Source: Novipirellula artificiosorum (GTDB taxonomy: Bacteria > Planctomycetota > Planctomycetia > Pirellulales > Pirellulaceae). From it: a DNA stretch of 64,000 nucleotides. Of the stretch, positions 1 through 9,111 are shown piece after piece. The stretch spans positions 173,935 to 237,934 of the forward strand of contig NZ_SJPV01000012.1 in NCBI RefSeq assembly GCF_007860135.1. The letters run 5' to 3'. The translations under genes and the position numbers were made by a program. Each line of letters begins with the position of its first letter. The first letter of the stretch is position 1. Below the pieces are notes generated by a model. It worked only from the letters and a program-made list of their open reading frames with translations, had not been told where the DNA came from and did no database searches.

Positions 1-2
1 TC

Positions 3-788
3 GATCGGGGTGAAAGTGTTCCCACAGCGGTTGGAGCCCTCGATTCACCAATCGCCCAACAGGCCGCCGCCAGCGTTTCGGCGTCCGAGAAGTCGAACCA
101 TTCGGTTCTGATGGAACGCTTTTCGAGACAATTGCGGCGGCGGGCGGAGTACGCGCGGCGATTACGGTTGGCATGGTTCTACCCCTTGTTGTTGGTCGTC
201 GTGGGCTACTTTGTCGCAGTGCTCTGCTTGGCTCCGATGATTTGGGCCAACCAGTCGGGTGAATTTCATTGGCCCGCTTGGGTTGTCCGACTAAGCGAAT
301 GGCTGTTGGCGAATTGGTATTGGCCGCCGGTCGTGTTTGGGGTTGTTGTTTTCCTGTTGTTTTTGCTGATTCGTTCTCGCCGTGGTTTTCCGCGATCGAT
401 TCGTTTAGGGCTCTTTTGCAGCTCACTTGCCGATCAGATTGCTAACGAGGTTCCCGAGGATGTTGCGATCCGCGCGGCTGCTTCTTTGGCCGGTGACCGC
501 ATGCTTGGTTCCCTCGAATCCCCCTCACTCCAATCGCCGCAGCTTCAGCGAATTTTATCGGAAGCCGAGATCCCGACCCAGAATTTACCAGGCATCAATC
601 AGCAGCAAATCACGGTGTCCGTGTTGCATTATCTGGCGGCGATGTATAGCGAACGATCTCGCAGGCATGTCTACTTTTGGGCTCAATTGTTGCCCCGAAT
701 CGCCATGGCGGTGATCGGGGGTGGGTTGGCCCTCTCGTATGTTTGGTGGGTCATTGGCCCGGTTTATCGACAGGTGGCGCAGTGGTAG
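3..788 (+). CDS. GspF-like inner-membrane protein, 5' partial
   Basis: This is the first of three consecutive GspF/PilC-like integral membrane proteins. The frame is open to the left edge of the window, so the true start may lie upstream; the first in-window ATG is at 111. Counted from that ATG there are hydrophobic segments at about residues 22-46, 70-88 and 193-215, separated by a soluble stretch, which resembles the half-domain layout of GspF. GspF family members form the inner-membrane platform of type II secretion and type IV pilus machines. The stop codon overlaps the GTG start of the next gene. No catalytic motif is expected. The family call rests on topology and on the pilin-like genes downstream, so it is moderately sure. 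Confidence 0.65.
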   Translation, partial: DRGESVPTAVGALDSPIAQQAAASVSASEKSNHSVLMERFSRQLRRRAEYARRLRLAWFYPLLLVVVGYFVAVLCLAPMIWANQSGEFHWPAWVVRLSEWLLANWYWPPVVFGVVVFLLFLLIRSRRGFPRSIRLGLFCSSLADQIANEVPEDVAIRAAASLAGDRMLGSLESPSLQSPQLQRILSEAEIPTQNLPGINQQQITVSVLHYLAAMYSERSRRHVYFWAQLLPRIAMAVIGGGLALSYVWWVIGPVYRQVAQW

Positions 789-1591
789 CGGGGAACCGAT
801 CAAACGTGACGCTCGATCCCGTGGCCATTCGTTTGGCCGAAGCGGGGCAAACGCAATCGACGAGTGCGATCGAGTGGCTTGAAGCTCAGCACTTCCGGTC
901 GGTGATGGTGCGGCGTGCGATCTGGTGCACTGCCGCAGGCTGGTTGTTGGTCTTGCTAGCAGCCGCGGTGGCGAGTTTCGTCGCGGTCCGCTTGTCGATG
1001 GACGTCTATAAAATGGCCGAAGAAACGAGCATTCGGCCGTACGGGCAAAATCCTTGGCGACTGTTGTGGGTGCCCGCCGTGATGGTTGCCTTCACGATCT
1101 TCTTGGTCGTCGGTGGCATCGTGGGCTCGTTGCTTGGCATCATCCCAGGATATCGGGCGACTCGATCCGCCATTGACTGGTCGGCGGCCACCGATGCCGT
1201 AACGCGGCTGCTATCGGTCGGATGCACCTATCCCGAAGCGTTCTCGACGGCGGCACAAATCGTTCGCGATCGCGGCAGCCGCAATTGGTTGACCCAGTCG
1301 GCTGCTCGAGTCGAACGGGGCGAATCGGTGATCAGCCAGCCGAGCCAAACGCGGAAAGACGCTGCCATGCTCGAAGCGTTTCTTTCGCCCAGTGGAAACG
1401 CACCGGAGAACCAGTGGCGATTGGCTGCCGACCATTTCTTGCGACTCTCACGCAGCCGTTTGACCTTGTTGACTCAATCGATGCCCCTGATTTCAACCAT
1501 CCTTGCCGGCGTTCTCATTTGGCTTTCCATTTCGACGTCCTTGGCGTGGTTTTGGCTAGCCGTGTCCGACTTGCTCACAGGATTGACATGA
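782..1591 (+). CDS. GspF-like inner-membrane protein (second)
   Basis: About 269 residues from a GTG start at 782 that overlaps the preceding TAG stop. I prefer this start because it gives tight coupling; starting further upstream would mean a long overlap with the previous gene. Membrane segments are visible at about residues 46-70, 96-121 and 236-262. The soluble middle (residues 130-230) has the alpha-helical character of a GspF cytoplasmic domain, including an AVTRLLSVGCTYPEAFSTAA stretch like the GspF helix that follows a membrane segment. It is probably part of the inner-membrane platform encoded with its neighbours. Its stop overlaps the next start as ATGA. Confidence 0.65.
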   Translation: MVAGNRSNVTLDPVAIRLAEAGQTQSTSAIEWLEAQHFRSVMVRRAIWCTAAGWLLVLLAAAVASFVAVRLSMDVYKMAEETSIRPYGQNPWRLLWVPAVMVAFTIFLVVGGIVGSLLGIIPGYRATRSAIDWSAATDAVTRLLSVGCTYPEAFSTAAQIVRDRGSRNWLTQSAARVERGESVISQPSQTRKDAAMLEAFLSPSGNAPENQWRLAADHFLRLSRSRLTLLTQSMPLISTILAGVLIWLSISTSLAWFWLAVSDLLTGLT

Positions 1592-2724
1592 GAAAAGTAG
1601 CGAGCGGATTCCTGTATGTTGTTTTTGTGATCGTCATTTTGGCGGTTGCGCCCTCTTTGTTGAACTTGATCATTGCGGTGTTGCTTGTCTTTGCGATCCA
1701 CGATTTTCGCTGGCGACGTCGTGATCACTTCAAGCAGATGCTGAATTCAGCGATTCGGGTGGTGAGCGATCAAGACCAGGGGCTCGAGAAAGTCGTCGCG
1801 GCCTTTTCGAAATCGGGACCGATGAAATGGCAGTGCTACGAGTATTCGCAGCGTCTTCGCGCCGGCCAAGAACCGGTTGCCGCTGCGGCGGTTTCCGGAA
1901 TTCCGCTGGAGCTGTCAACCGCGATTTCGCTGCGTTTGCCACCCGGGCATTCCTCGATACCCGCTGCGGAACGCGAAGAGGACGCGAATCATCTTTACCG
2001 CGAGGAATTGGGGAGCATCGACAACACCACGATGCCGGTTTACGGCCAATTCGTCTATCTGTTTCTTACGGCGATGGTCACCTGCTTGGTGTTTCGATTC
2101 ATGATCTTGTTCATCACGCCAACGGTTTTCAAGATGCTTGAAGAATTCGGGATCGCCTCGTCGCTACAGCAGAGGTGGATGCGCGATGGTGGCACCGGCT
2201 GGCTGCTGCTTGGGCTCGTGGCAATGATCGTGTTTGTCGTCCCGTTGCTGTCTCGAGGGCATTTCTTCGGGATGCGTTTTCCTTCCTGGCTCCCCCTGTT
2301 GCCGCTCAGCGCGGAACGCAAGTCGGAAATCCTCGTTGGGCTTGCCGATGCGATCGATTCCGGAATGTCCCTTGAATCGGCACTCAAAATTGGTCACTCG
2401 ATTTCGATGCGCTCAAACCAACGCCGAGAGATCGGCCACGCGTTGCAGTTGGTGGAATCGGGGACACCGCCGATGACGGCGATGCAACAGAGCGGTTGGA
2501 TCCGTCCATCCGAGGCGGGATGGCTCAGCGGGGCCTCGCCGCACCGCGCGGCCGAGTTGATGCGAACGATCGCGGAACAGAACGTTCGAGACGCAAACGC
2601 GAACGCACGGTGGTTTATGGAATTGTTTTTCCCTGCCATCATCTTGGTGCTCGGCGGGCTGGTGCTCGGCTATGCGTACGGGTTCTTTCACGCATTGATG
2701 GAGCTGATCAATGGGCTTAGCTAA
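1588..2724 (+). CDS. Type II secretion system F-like membrane protein (third)
   Basis: About 378 residues from the ATG at 1588, which overlaps the previous stop as ATGA. Hydrophobic segments lie near residues 7-38, 155-180, 200-218 and 345-372. Two soluble helical domains sit between them, the second with the GspF-like pattern LADAIDSGMSLESALKIG. This is the closest of the three to the full two-domain GspF architecture. It is predicted to act in the cytoplasmic membrane as assembly platform for the pseudopilins encoded directly downstream. It overlaps the next gene by 14 bp. Three separate F-like proteins in a row is unusual, since classical systems carry one. Confidence 0.7.
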   Translation: MRKVASGFLYVVFVIVILAVAPSLLNLIIAVLLVFAIHDFRWRRRDHFKQMLNSAIRVVSDQDQGLEKVVAAFSKSGPMKWQCYEYSQRLRAGQEPVAAAAVSGIPLELSTAISLRLPPGHSSIPAAEREEDANHLYREELGSIDNTTMPVYGQFVYLFLTAMVTCLVFRFMILFITPTVFKMLEEFGIASSLQQRWMRDGGTGWLLLGLVAMIVFVVPLLSRGHFFGMRFPSWLPLLPLSAERKSEILVGLADAIDSGMSLESALKIGHSISMRSNQRREIGHALQLVESGTPPMTAMQQSGWIRPSEAGWLSGASPHRAAELMRTIAEQNVRDANANARWFMELFFPAIILVLGGLVLGYAYGFFHALMELINGLS

Positions 2725-3106
2725 GAAGCGACGCGGTAGTTTGATTTTGGAGGCTGCCATTTCGTCGCTGCTGTTGGTGACCGCGACCGTGGCACTCCTG
2801 AAATTTGCCAAGAGCGCCTCGACGTTGAATCAGCAAGCCGATCAGCGATTAGGCTTGATGCTGGCAGTGGAAAGTACGCTGCAGCGACTGAATGACGTGC
2901 CGAAGGATTCACTTTCGGAGGAATCCGTGGCGATCGCGGAAACCATCTCAAAGCGGTGCAAATGTGACATTCAAGTGGACCTGGACCCCTTTGAGTCAAA
3001 TGGCCTGAGCGGCATCCACCTGCGGGTCCAAGGAAGCGGTGCAAATCAAGCGGTCATCACGCTGCATGATTGGCGCTTCGATACGGAGGAAGCCGCCGAT
3101 GAGTAG
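2711..3106 (+). CDS. Type IV prepilin-like minor pseudopilin
   Basis: A 131-residue protein with a short basic leader (MGLAKKRRG) followed by a hydrophobic helix. The site G/SLILE has Gly at -1 and Glu at +5 relative to the predicted prepilin-peptidase cut. After the helix the protein is soluble with two close cysteines (KRCKCD), which may form a disulfide. It probably assembles into a pseudopilus tip or shaft with the neighbouring pseudopilins. The start lies inside the end of the F-like gene, implying translational coupling. The exact GspH/I/J class cannot be assigned by eye. Confidence 0.65.
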   Translation: MGLAKKRRGSLILEAAISSLLLVTATVALLKFAKSASTLNQQADQRLGLMLAVESTLQRLNDVPKDSLSEESVAIAETISKRCKCDIQVDLDPFESNGLSGIHLRVQGSGANQAVITLHDWRFDTEEAADE

Positions 3107-3587
3107 TCGAAGCAAACGTCCCTCTGCCCACCAACGTAGCGCGATCACGCTGATCGAGGTCATGGGGACCTTGTCCGTTTTGTTGGCACTCGGACTCGCT
3201 GCGGCGTCGATCTTGCAAGGTGTTACGGAGATTGGGCAAGCTCGAAACCAATCGAACCAGGTTCGTTCGTCGGTCCGTCGGCTGGTCAACCAACTGCGAA
3301 CCGATGTCAAGAATGCAAGCGAAATCACTGTCGTGGATGAGGCGTTGCCCATTACGATTCGGACACCAGAGTCCGAAATCCGTTACACATTTGACACGGG
3401 CTCTCACGAAATGCGGCGGGTCGTGTTCCGATCCGAACCAGGGCAATCGACGCTCGCGTCGGCCGCCGAATCGTTCTCGCTGCCGCATTCCCGTGAGCCG
3501 ACCGTGTCGGTCGACGACGATTTCGTGACGGTCGACTTGTTGGGCCAGGACGCAGCGACTCCGTGGATGATTGAGGTGAAACGATGA
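3099..3587 (+). CDS. Type IV prepilin-like pseudopilin
   Basis: A 162-residue protein. The ATG at 3099 is chosen because a strong ribosome-binding sequence (ACGGAGGAAG, ending 3092) precedes it and it overlaps the previous stop by 8 bp. The N-terminus carries a basic leader and then SAITLIEV, a prepilin motif with Glu at +5 but Ala in place of the usual Gly at -1. A single hydrophobic helix follows. The rest is soluble and beta-rich, compatible with a GspJ/GspI-like minor pseudopilin. It is part of the eight-gene overlapping operon. Confidence 0.65.
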   Translation: MSSRSKRPSAHQRSAITLIEVMGTLSVLLALGLAAASILQGVTEIGQARNQSNQVRSSVRRLVNQLRTDVKNASEITVVDEALPITIRTPESEIRYTFDTGSHEMRRVVFRSEPGQSTLASAAESFSLPHSREPTVSVDDDFVTVDLLGQDAATPWMIEVKR

Positions 3588-3928
3588 ATCAGCGTCGCTC
3601 TGGGGCCGCATTTTTGCTGCTGGTCGTGCTCGTTTTGCTCGTCATCGTGGCTGCGGTGCGCACGATGGTCCAAGCCGAGTATGCAGCTCGGCGAGGAGAG
3701 ACCGATCGCATGCGTGTGCAGATGTTGATCGCAGCAACCGAAGCGGTCGAGCCCTTGGTGAACGACTCCTTTTCCTCGGTCGCTTTGCCGATCGAACCGT
3801 CCGCAAACGAGCGGATTGAATTGACCCTCAATGATGAAAAATCACAGATCATCGCGAGATGGCGACGCGGAGACGACGTCGTCGACGAAGTCTCAAGATC
3901 TCTTCCAATCAAGGTAGAAACCGAATGA
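3584..3928 (+). CDS. Short GspK-like pseudopilin, putative
   Basis: A 114-residue protein starting at an ATGA overlap. The leader RRSG is followed by a strongly hydrophobic helix (AAFLLLVVLVLLVIVAA) with no Glu at +5, a trait of the GspK tip pseudopilin. It is far shorter than true GspK (about 300 residues), so it is either a reduced relative or simply a single-pass membrane protein. The assignment leans on position between pseudopilin genes. The stop is overlapped by the next start (ATGATG). Confidence 0.5.
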   Translation: MNQRRSGAAFLLLVVLVLLVIVAAVRTMVQAEYAARRGETDRMRVQMLIAATEAVEPLVNDSFSSVALPIEPSANERIELTLNDEKSQIIARWRRGDDVVDEVSRSLPIKVETE

Positions 3929-4926
3929 TGAACTCTTTTCCTTTCACCCGGTCAAGCTTCGTCGGACGCCGCTCGCGACCGAGATCCGCTGGATTTACGC
4001 TCGTTGAGCTGCTGGTGGTGATCGCGATCATCGGCGTTTTGGTGGGACTCGCGCTTCCAGCGATGCAGAACTTGCGAGAGCTGTCACGACGGACCGCTTG
4101 CCAACAAAATCTGGTGCAACTATCGCTGGGACTTTCTTCCTACGCACTACATCACAGCCATTATCCGATTGGCACGATTGCCAAAGCAGGCCCCGTTCGA
4201 AGCGAACCGGTGGGATATCACCACAATTGGATTTCCGGATTGCTGCCAAACATTGATGCCAAGGTTGTCTACGAAGCGATCGATCGTGAAACGAGTGTCT
4301 ATTCGCCTTCGAATGCCGAGATCCGTAGTCTCTCGATACCGACGTTAATCTGTCCCTCCGAAACCGGAATGCGTCAGAACACCACCTGCTACGCGGGGAT
4401 TCATGCATCGACCGAAACGCCAATCGATGTGACCAACAACGGGGTGATGTTCTTGAACAAGCCAATTCGCGATAGCGATATTACCGACGGGCTGTCCTAT
4501 ACCGTCTTTGTTGCCGAGAAGTTGTCGCGGTTTGAGGAAGATCTTGGATGGAGTAGCGGGACGCGATCCAGTTTGCGCAACACCGGACACCAAATCAACG
4601 CGGAATTAGCGCGCATTCGCGGACCCCAGGGGCCCGATCAGGAGGTGGACGCGCTGTACGTCGGAGGAATCGCAAGTGATCACCCCGGAGGAGCTCATTT
4701 GTTGATGGGTAGCGGTGAATACAAGTTCCGCAGTGATACGATGGACATGGAGATTCTGCGTCAAATGGGTTCAAGATCGGGTGATCCCTTGCCGTTGGAA
4801 TGGAAGTCCGATGAGCCACCCAGCGAATCCATCCCTTTGGTGGATTCAGCAACCGCCGCCGCAAGGACGCCAAACGATGGTGGCGATTCCAATACGGTGG
4901 ATTCCGACGGAGGTGGAAGCGAATGA
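3925..4926 (+). CDS. DUF1559 family pseudopilin (PulG/H-like)
   Basis: About 333 residues from the ATG at 3925. The prepilin site SAGFTLVELLVVIAIIGVLV is complete (Gly -1, Phe +1, Glu +5) and is followed by LALPAMQNLRELSRRTACQQ, the conserved DUF1559 neck. A late HPGGAHLLMGSGEYKF segment matches the family's C-terminal H-x-GG...DG-x-V-x-F signature, with Asp replaced by Ser. DUF1559 proteins are greatly expanded in Planctomycetes and are thought to be exported, pilin-processed surface proteins. The acidic Ser/Asp-rich tail is low complexity. ATGA overlap with the next DUF1559 gene. Confidence 0.85.
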   Translation: MMNSFPFTRSSFVGRRSRPRSAGFTLVELLVVIAIIGVLVGLALPAMQNLRELSRRTACQQNLVQLSLGLSSYALHHSHYPIGTIAKAGPVRSEPVGYHHNWISGLLPNIDAKVVYEAIDRETSVYSPSNAEIRSLSIPTLICPSETGMRQNTTCYAGIHASTETPIDVTNNGVMFLNKPIRDSDITDGLSYTVFVAEKLSRFEEDLGWSSGTRSSLRNTGHQINAELARIRGPQGPDQEVDALYVGGIASDHPGGAHLLMGSGEYKFRSDTMDMEILRQMGSRSGDPLPLEWKSDEPPSESIPLVDSATAAARTPNDGGDSNTVDSDGGGSE

Positions 4927-6224
4927 GTCGCCGCGCTGCATTCACGATGATAGAAGTCTGCTGTGTCGTTGCGATCATCGGCGTTCTGGTGGGGCTACTG
5001 CTGCCAGCGGTGCAATCGGCACGCGAACAGGCGCGGCGAACGAGCTGCGCGAATAACTTGATGCAGGTCGGCTTGGCCACCCATGCCTATCACACGGCCT
5101 TCGACCAATTGCCGGTCCAGTTATCGGGTACCGATGGCAGCAGCCAACGGCGTGCGGACAACGATCGTCGGCTTAGCGCCTTTGTCGCTTTGCTTCCGTT
5201 TCTCGGTCAACAACCCCTGTGGGAAGCGATTCAGTCGCCGCTTGATCCTGACGAGGACTTCGGCATGGAAAACTGGGGTTCGATGGAGATGTATGGCGGT
5301 GGGTACGAATTCGACGAGATGGAGATGGATTCGTTGGGCGATGTATCAGAGGCCGATGAGGACGCTGAATCATCACCCTGGCCCGTCGGTGGTCCCGAAC
5401 CGTTTGTTGCAAGCTATTGGCCCTGGCAAATCGAAGTCACACCGCTTCGTTGTCCAAGCGATCCGGGGAGCGGACACCCGGCGATGGGACGATCGAATTA
5501 TGCGGTCTGCTTGGGCGATGGGATCCTCGCAGGCAACTCAGGACCGTTCAAAGAGGTCAAAGGAACCTTTGTCCTCGACGATGAACTGGCGGCACAAACC
5601 GACGCGGCGATGCGAGGCATGTTTGTTCCTCGAGTCGTGACGCGTTTGTCCGATGTGACCGATGGGTTGTCGACGACCATCATGTTCGGTGAAATCGTTA
5701 CCGACTTAGGGGACCGCGATATCCGCAGCGAACCGATCCCAGGGCCGGCGGATGGGTCAGGCGAATCGCTACGTCATTCACCGAATTGGGCGCGTGGCGG
5801 AGTACAAATTGATGTGGAGCGACCGCACTTTTGGTATCTGACGACTGCCAATACAAAGTTGGCCGTTGCCTCGGATCAGCGTCGTGGAATTCGCTGGGCC
5901 GATGGCATGCCGCTCTATACCGGTATGAATACGATCTTGCCACCCAATCGAGAGATCGTTCTGGTTGCCGACCAAGACGACGCTGCCGGAGTGCTCGGGG
6001 CAAGCAGTCGACACCAAAGCGGTGCCTACGTCTGTTTTGCGGACGGACGGGTTTCCTTTGTGTCCGACAGTATTGACGCCGGTGACTCGAGCAACAGCAC
6101 GGTCTACGTGGGGAGTCCCAATCCGCCAAAAAGTAAGAGTCCATTTGGGCTGTGGGGATCGCTTGGCACTCGGGCCAGCCACGAGTGGAAGGCAACGGAG
6201 TTTCGTGGGGCCGAAAGTATCTAG
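4923..6224 (+). CDS. DUF1559 family pseudopilin (PulG/H-like), longer paralogue
   Basis: A 433-residue protein from the ATGA overlap at 4923. The N-terminus RRAAFTMIEVCCVVAIIGVL is a prepilin signal with Ala at -1 and Glu at +5, followed by LLLPAVQSAREQARRTSC, the DUF1559 neck. A Met/Glu/Asp-rich insert near residues 115-155 is unusual. The closing signature is SGAYVCFADGRVSFVSD. It is the last gene of the operon. Two different DUF1559 proteins after three F-like and three short pilin-like proteins suggest a dedicated secretion or pilus assembly. Confidence 0.85.
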   Translation: MSRRAAFTMIEVCCVVAIIGVLVGLLLPAVQSAREQARRTSCANNLMQVGLATHAYHTAFDQLPVQLSGTDGSSQRRADNDRRLSAFVALLPFLGQQPLWEAIQSPLDPDEDFGMENWGSMEMYGGGYEFDEMEMDSLGDVSEADEDAESSPWPVGGPEPFVASYWPWQIEVTPLRCPSDPGSGHPAMGRSNYAVCLGDGILAGNSGPFKEVKGTFVLDDELAAQTDAAMRGMFVPRVVTRLSDVTDGLSTTIMFGEIVTDLGDRDIRSEPIPGPADGSGESLRHSPNWARGGVQIDVERPHFWYLTTANTKLAVASDQRRGIRWADGMPLYTGMNTILPPNREIVLVADQDDAAGVLGASSRHQSGAYVCFADGRVSFVSDSIDAGDSSNSTVYVGSPNPPKSKSPFGLWGSLGTRASHEWKATEFRGAESI

Positions 6225-6232
6225 CCCGGATT

Positions 6233-6397
6233 ATTCATCCGTCCAAACCTATTCCCCGTAACCCTTTGTATGCGATCAGCTTACACCGATTGAGAAAAAA
6301 ACCGACTGCGCACGTTGGAGTCGTAGGCTTTAGCCGATTCAGCAAGGGTCCAGCACGCAATCGGCTAAAGCCTACCACTCCAACGTATCATCCGGGC
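6233..6397 (+). repeat. 165-bp repeat with 26-bp hairpin arms, copy 1
   Basis: This intergenic element ends in a large stem-loop. The left arm (6314-6339) and right arm (6359-6384) are complementary over 26 positions with one mismatch. A near-identical copy with the same upstream leader lies at 21099-21262. The arms include the ggctttagcc core seen in many other palindromes of the window. It follows the pseudopilin operon and lies before the convergent oleC-like gene, so it could double as a transcription terminator for both. Confidence 0.85.
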
Positions 6398-6469
6398 TAG
6401 CCACCGTCGCCAGACGGTGGACCACGTTCTGGCGAACGTGGCTACGCTCGCAACGTGCATCATTGTGGG

Positions 6470-8188
6470 TCATGACGAAGGCTTGGGCCCCGCAACGTTG
6501 GAAACGGGTGACAAGGGTGGTAACTCCTCCGCCAACCGTTCGCGGAATATTTTGCTGTTGTGGCGGATGTCGACTGGCAAAGGTTCGCTGCGGATGATGA
6601 TTTCTTGAATACGTCGCGTGATGGGATTCCGTGAAGCCAACTCCAATAACTCAGCTTTCAAGGTCTCGCGTTGAGGGTCACTCGCCGGTTGGTCGGCTGG
6701 GTGAGTTTCTACAAGAATCACCGGAGTTTGATTGGGTCGTTCGCCACGACCGACCAGAGCGCTACGGTAAACCTTGGGGTGAGCATTGAAAACGGATTCA
6801 CAGGGGATCGTGAAGAGTGTTCGGTTGTTCGTCACCACGCGGTGAGCCTTGCGACCACAAAACCAAAATCGATCCTCGGGGTCCAGGTACCCGCAATCCC
6901 CCATACGATGCCACACTCGGTCCTGATCGCGGACCTTATGCATCGAGTTTTGATCGCTCCGGACAACGTACTCGGTTGTCACCATCGGACCGGCAACCAT
7001 CAATTCGCCAATCTTGCCTTGTGGACGCTGCTTCGTTTGCTGGATCTCTGTGATCGGTCCATCTTCGATTTCAATCACACGCCACTCGACCCCTTCGAAG
7101 CGAGTTCCGACGCAGACGCCCTTACCTTTGGCGGAGGCTGGGCCGGTTTCGGCGATGACTTCACGAGATTCAATCGATGCGATCGGAAGCGCTTCGGTCG
7201 CGCCGTAGGGCGTCATGATGATCGCATCGGGATTCAGCAATTTCCGTAGGCTTTGAAGGGTCGACGCCGGCACCGGTGCGCCGGCCGACAAGACCCGCCG
7301 CAACGTCGGAAAAGGCTCTTCGACGCCATGCTGTTCGCACCACTTCACAACGGTGTTCCACAGTGCTGGTGAACCAAACGCTTGGTCGACTTCCCATTGG
7401 GTCGCCGCTTCGATCAATCGTGCGGGGTTGACATCGGCGGGACGCGTCGGATCCATGTCGGGAATCACCGTGGTGACGCCCATTACGGCATCGAACAAAC
7501 CGAACAGTGGGAAACAAGCCAGATCTCGCGATCCGCGACGGATGTCATAACGCTCGCGAATCCGGTCAATTTGTGCGTGGAAGGTCCCGTGAGTGTACAA
7601 CACGCCCTTCGGTGGCCCGGTGCTGCCGGTCGTGAAGATGATGGCCGCTTGGTCGGAGGATCCAACGGTGGGCAAGACCGACGCGTCCGCAGTCGCCCCC
7701 ATGTCCGCAATCTGACGCAACGTCTTGCCACCCCACAACCAACGGCGTCCCGTCGTCACGTTCCACTTTGCCGTTGGGAAACGCTTGCGAAGCACTGCGC
7801 GAACCAATTGGGCTCTGGGGATCCCAACGAAGCCGTCAACGTTCGACTCACTCAGACAGTCGACCAGGTGTTTTCGCCCAATACCAGGATCGATCAAGAC
7901 CGCGACCACACCGGCTTTCAACAGCGAGAAAACCAACTCAATAAACGAGGCCCCGAAAGGCACCATCATGGCCAATCGCATCCCAGGTTGGATGCCCCAA
8001 CGGATCAGTCCTTTGGCGATTTCGTCGCTGCGTTGGTCCAATTGTTCGAACGTCGTCAGATTGTAGGTTCGCAAACCATCGCGACGTGGCGGGCCGCTCG
8101 GTTCGGCAATCGCTATCGCCGCTGGGGTCAGCGACCGAATCACCTTCAGCCGCGCTGCGACATTTCCATCCGTTGGTGAGGGGCTCAT
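6470..8188 (-). CDS. OleC-like adenylate-forming enzyme (fatty acid-AMP ligase / beta-lactone synthetase family)
   Basis: About 572 residues. The start at 8188 overlaps the upstream ATP-grasp stop as ATGA. The adenylation core motif is complete (IIFTTGSTGPPKG, about residues 183-195), followed by YGATEALP and the late MGDCGYLDPEDRFWFCGR hinge motif. The stretch FPLFGLFD...IPDMDPTRPA is characteristic of OleC, which forms a beta-lactone from a beta-hydroxy acid in long-chain olefin synthesis. No oleA, oleB or oleD is adjacent. Instead it is the third gene of an operon with mch and an ATP-grasp ligase, so a different substrate is possible. The catalytic class is sure, the OleC label moderately so. 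Confidence 0.75.
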   Translation of the reverse strand: MSPSPTDGNVAARLKVIRSLTPAAIAIAEPSGPPRRDGLRTYNLTTFEQLDQRSDEIAKGLIRWGIQPGMRLAMMVPFGASFIELVFSLLKAGVVAVLIDPGIGRKHLVDCLSESNVDGFVGIPRAQLVRAVLRKRFPTAKWNVTTGRRWLWGGKTLRQIADMGATADASVLPTVGSSDQAAIIFTTGSTGPPKGVLYTHGTFHAQIDRIRERYDIRRGSRDLACFPLFGLFDAVMGVTTVIPDMDPTRPADVNPARLIEAATQWEVDQAFGSPALWNTVVKWCEQHGVEEPFPTLRRVLSAGAPVPASTLQSLRKLLNPDAIIMTPYGATEALPIASIESREVIAETGPASAKGKGVCVGTRFEGVEWRVIEIEDGPITEIQQTKQRPQGKIGELMVAGPMVTTEYVVRSDQNSMHKVRDQDRVWHRMGDCGYLDPEDRFWFCGRKAHRVVTNNRTLFTIPCESVFNAHPKVYRSALVGRGERPNQTPVILVETHPADQPASDPQRETLKAELLELASRNPITRRIQEIIIRSEPLPVDIRHNSKIFRERLAEELPPLSPVSNVAGPKPSS

Positions 8189-9111
8189 TGTATTGCCTCG
8201 CGAACCTTGCTTGACTCGATGACGGTTTGCAGCATTTGGGTCGCGATCGGGACGTGGCTCGCCCCCTGCAACCCTTTCCACCCGGGAACGCCGTTAACTT
8301 CCAACACGCGTGGGGATCCATTGACCGAGTCGATGACGTCAACCGAAGCGATCACCAATCCCATCTCCTGAGTGACACGCCGTGCTAACTCGGACTGTTC
8401 GGAAGTCGGCTCAATCGCGACCGTCTTACCGCCTTGCGAATGATTGGTCCGGAAATCCAAGTCGTTTTCTCGACGAGCCGCGATCACATCGTCCCCAATC
8501 ACCATCAAACGCGTATCACGGCCACCCGGCGGTACGAACGCTTGAATGTAAAACGCCGCATCGAGTTGCTCGAGCGTTGCAAACGTGTACCAGGCCAATT
8601 GCGCGTCCTGAATTCGCATCACTCCGCGTCCCTCACCACCAAAGATTGGCTTGACAACGCAATCACCGCCGAGTCGATGGAATGCGGCGACCGCTTCGCT
8701 GCGTGATTGAACGACGACCGTTTCAGGGACGGCGTAACCGAGTCGAGCCACGCGAGCGAGCGAGGCAAACTTGTCGATGGCGAGTTCGAGACTGGCAGGC
8801 GAATTGATCACGGGAACTCCGGCAGCGCACAGCCCATGCAACACCGCAAGCCGAAAGGTCACCTTCTCCAGCGACCCCGGCGGCATGGTCCGCGTCAAGA
8901 CCGCATCGAAACGGTCGATCATCTCGGCCGATGAGCCATAGCCGTCACATCCAAGACCGACAACTTCTGGGGGCGTGGCAACACAAGCAAACAACGACTC
9001 GTAGTCGCTAAAGTGCAATTCGCAACCAAGCGTTTCGGCAGCCATCTTCAACTGGTTGGCGTGCCAACCATCGCCACATCCAAGCACCAAAATTCTGACT
9101 TGGTCACTCAT
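8185..9111 (-). CDS. RimK-like ATP-grasp ligase, probably tetrahydromethanopterin-pathway linked
   Basis: A 308-residue ATP-grasp protein. Visible elements are the lid-side KFASLARVARLGYAVPETVV, the ATP-binding CVVKPIFGGEGRGVMRI and the metal-binding RVLEVNGVPGWKG with Glu and Asn. This pattern fits RimK-type enzymes that add amino acids such as glutamate to an acceptor. In methylotrophs a similar ATP-grasp gene (often called orf17) neighbours mch and is implicated in methanopterin cofactor synthesis. The same adjacency here, with ATGA overlaps on both sides, supports that role. The substrate cannot be read from sequence. Confidence 0.75.
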   Translation of the reverse strand: MSDQVRILVLGCGDGWHANQLKMAAETLGCELHFSDYESLFACVATPPEVVGLGCDGYGSSAEMIDRFDAVLTRTMPPGSLEKVTFRLAVLHGLCAAGVPVINSPASLELAIDKFASLARVARLGYAVPETVVVQSRSEAVAAFHRLGGDCVVKPIFGGEGRGVMRIQDAQLAWYTFATLEQLDAAFYIQAFVPPGGRDTRLMVIGDDVIAARRENDLDFRTNHSQGGKTVAIEPTSEQSELARRVTQEMGLVIASVDVIDSVNGSPRVLEVNGVPGWKGLQGASHVPIATQMLQTVIESSKVREAIQ

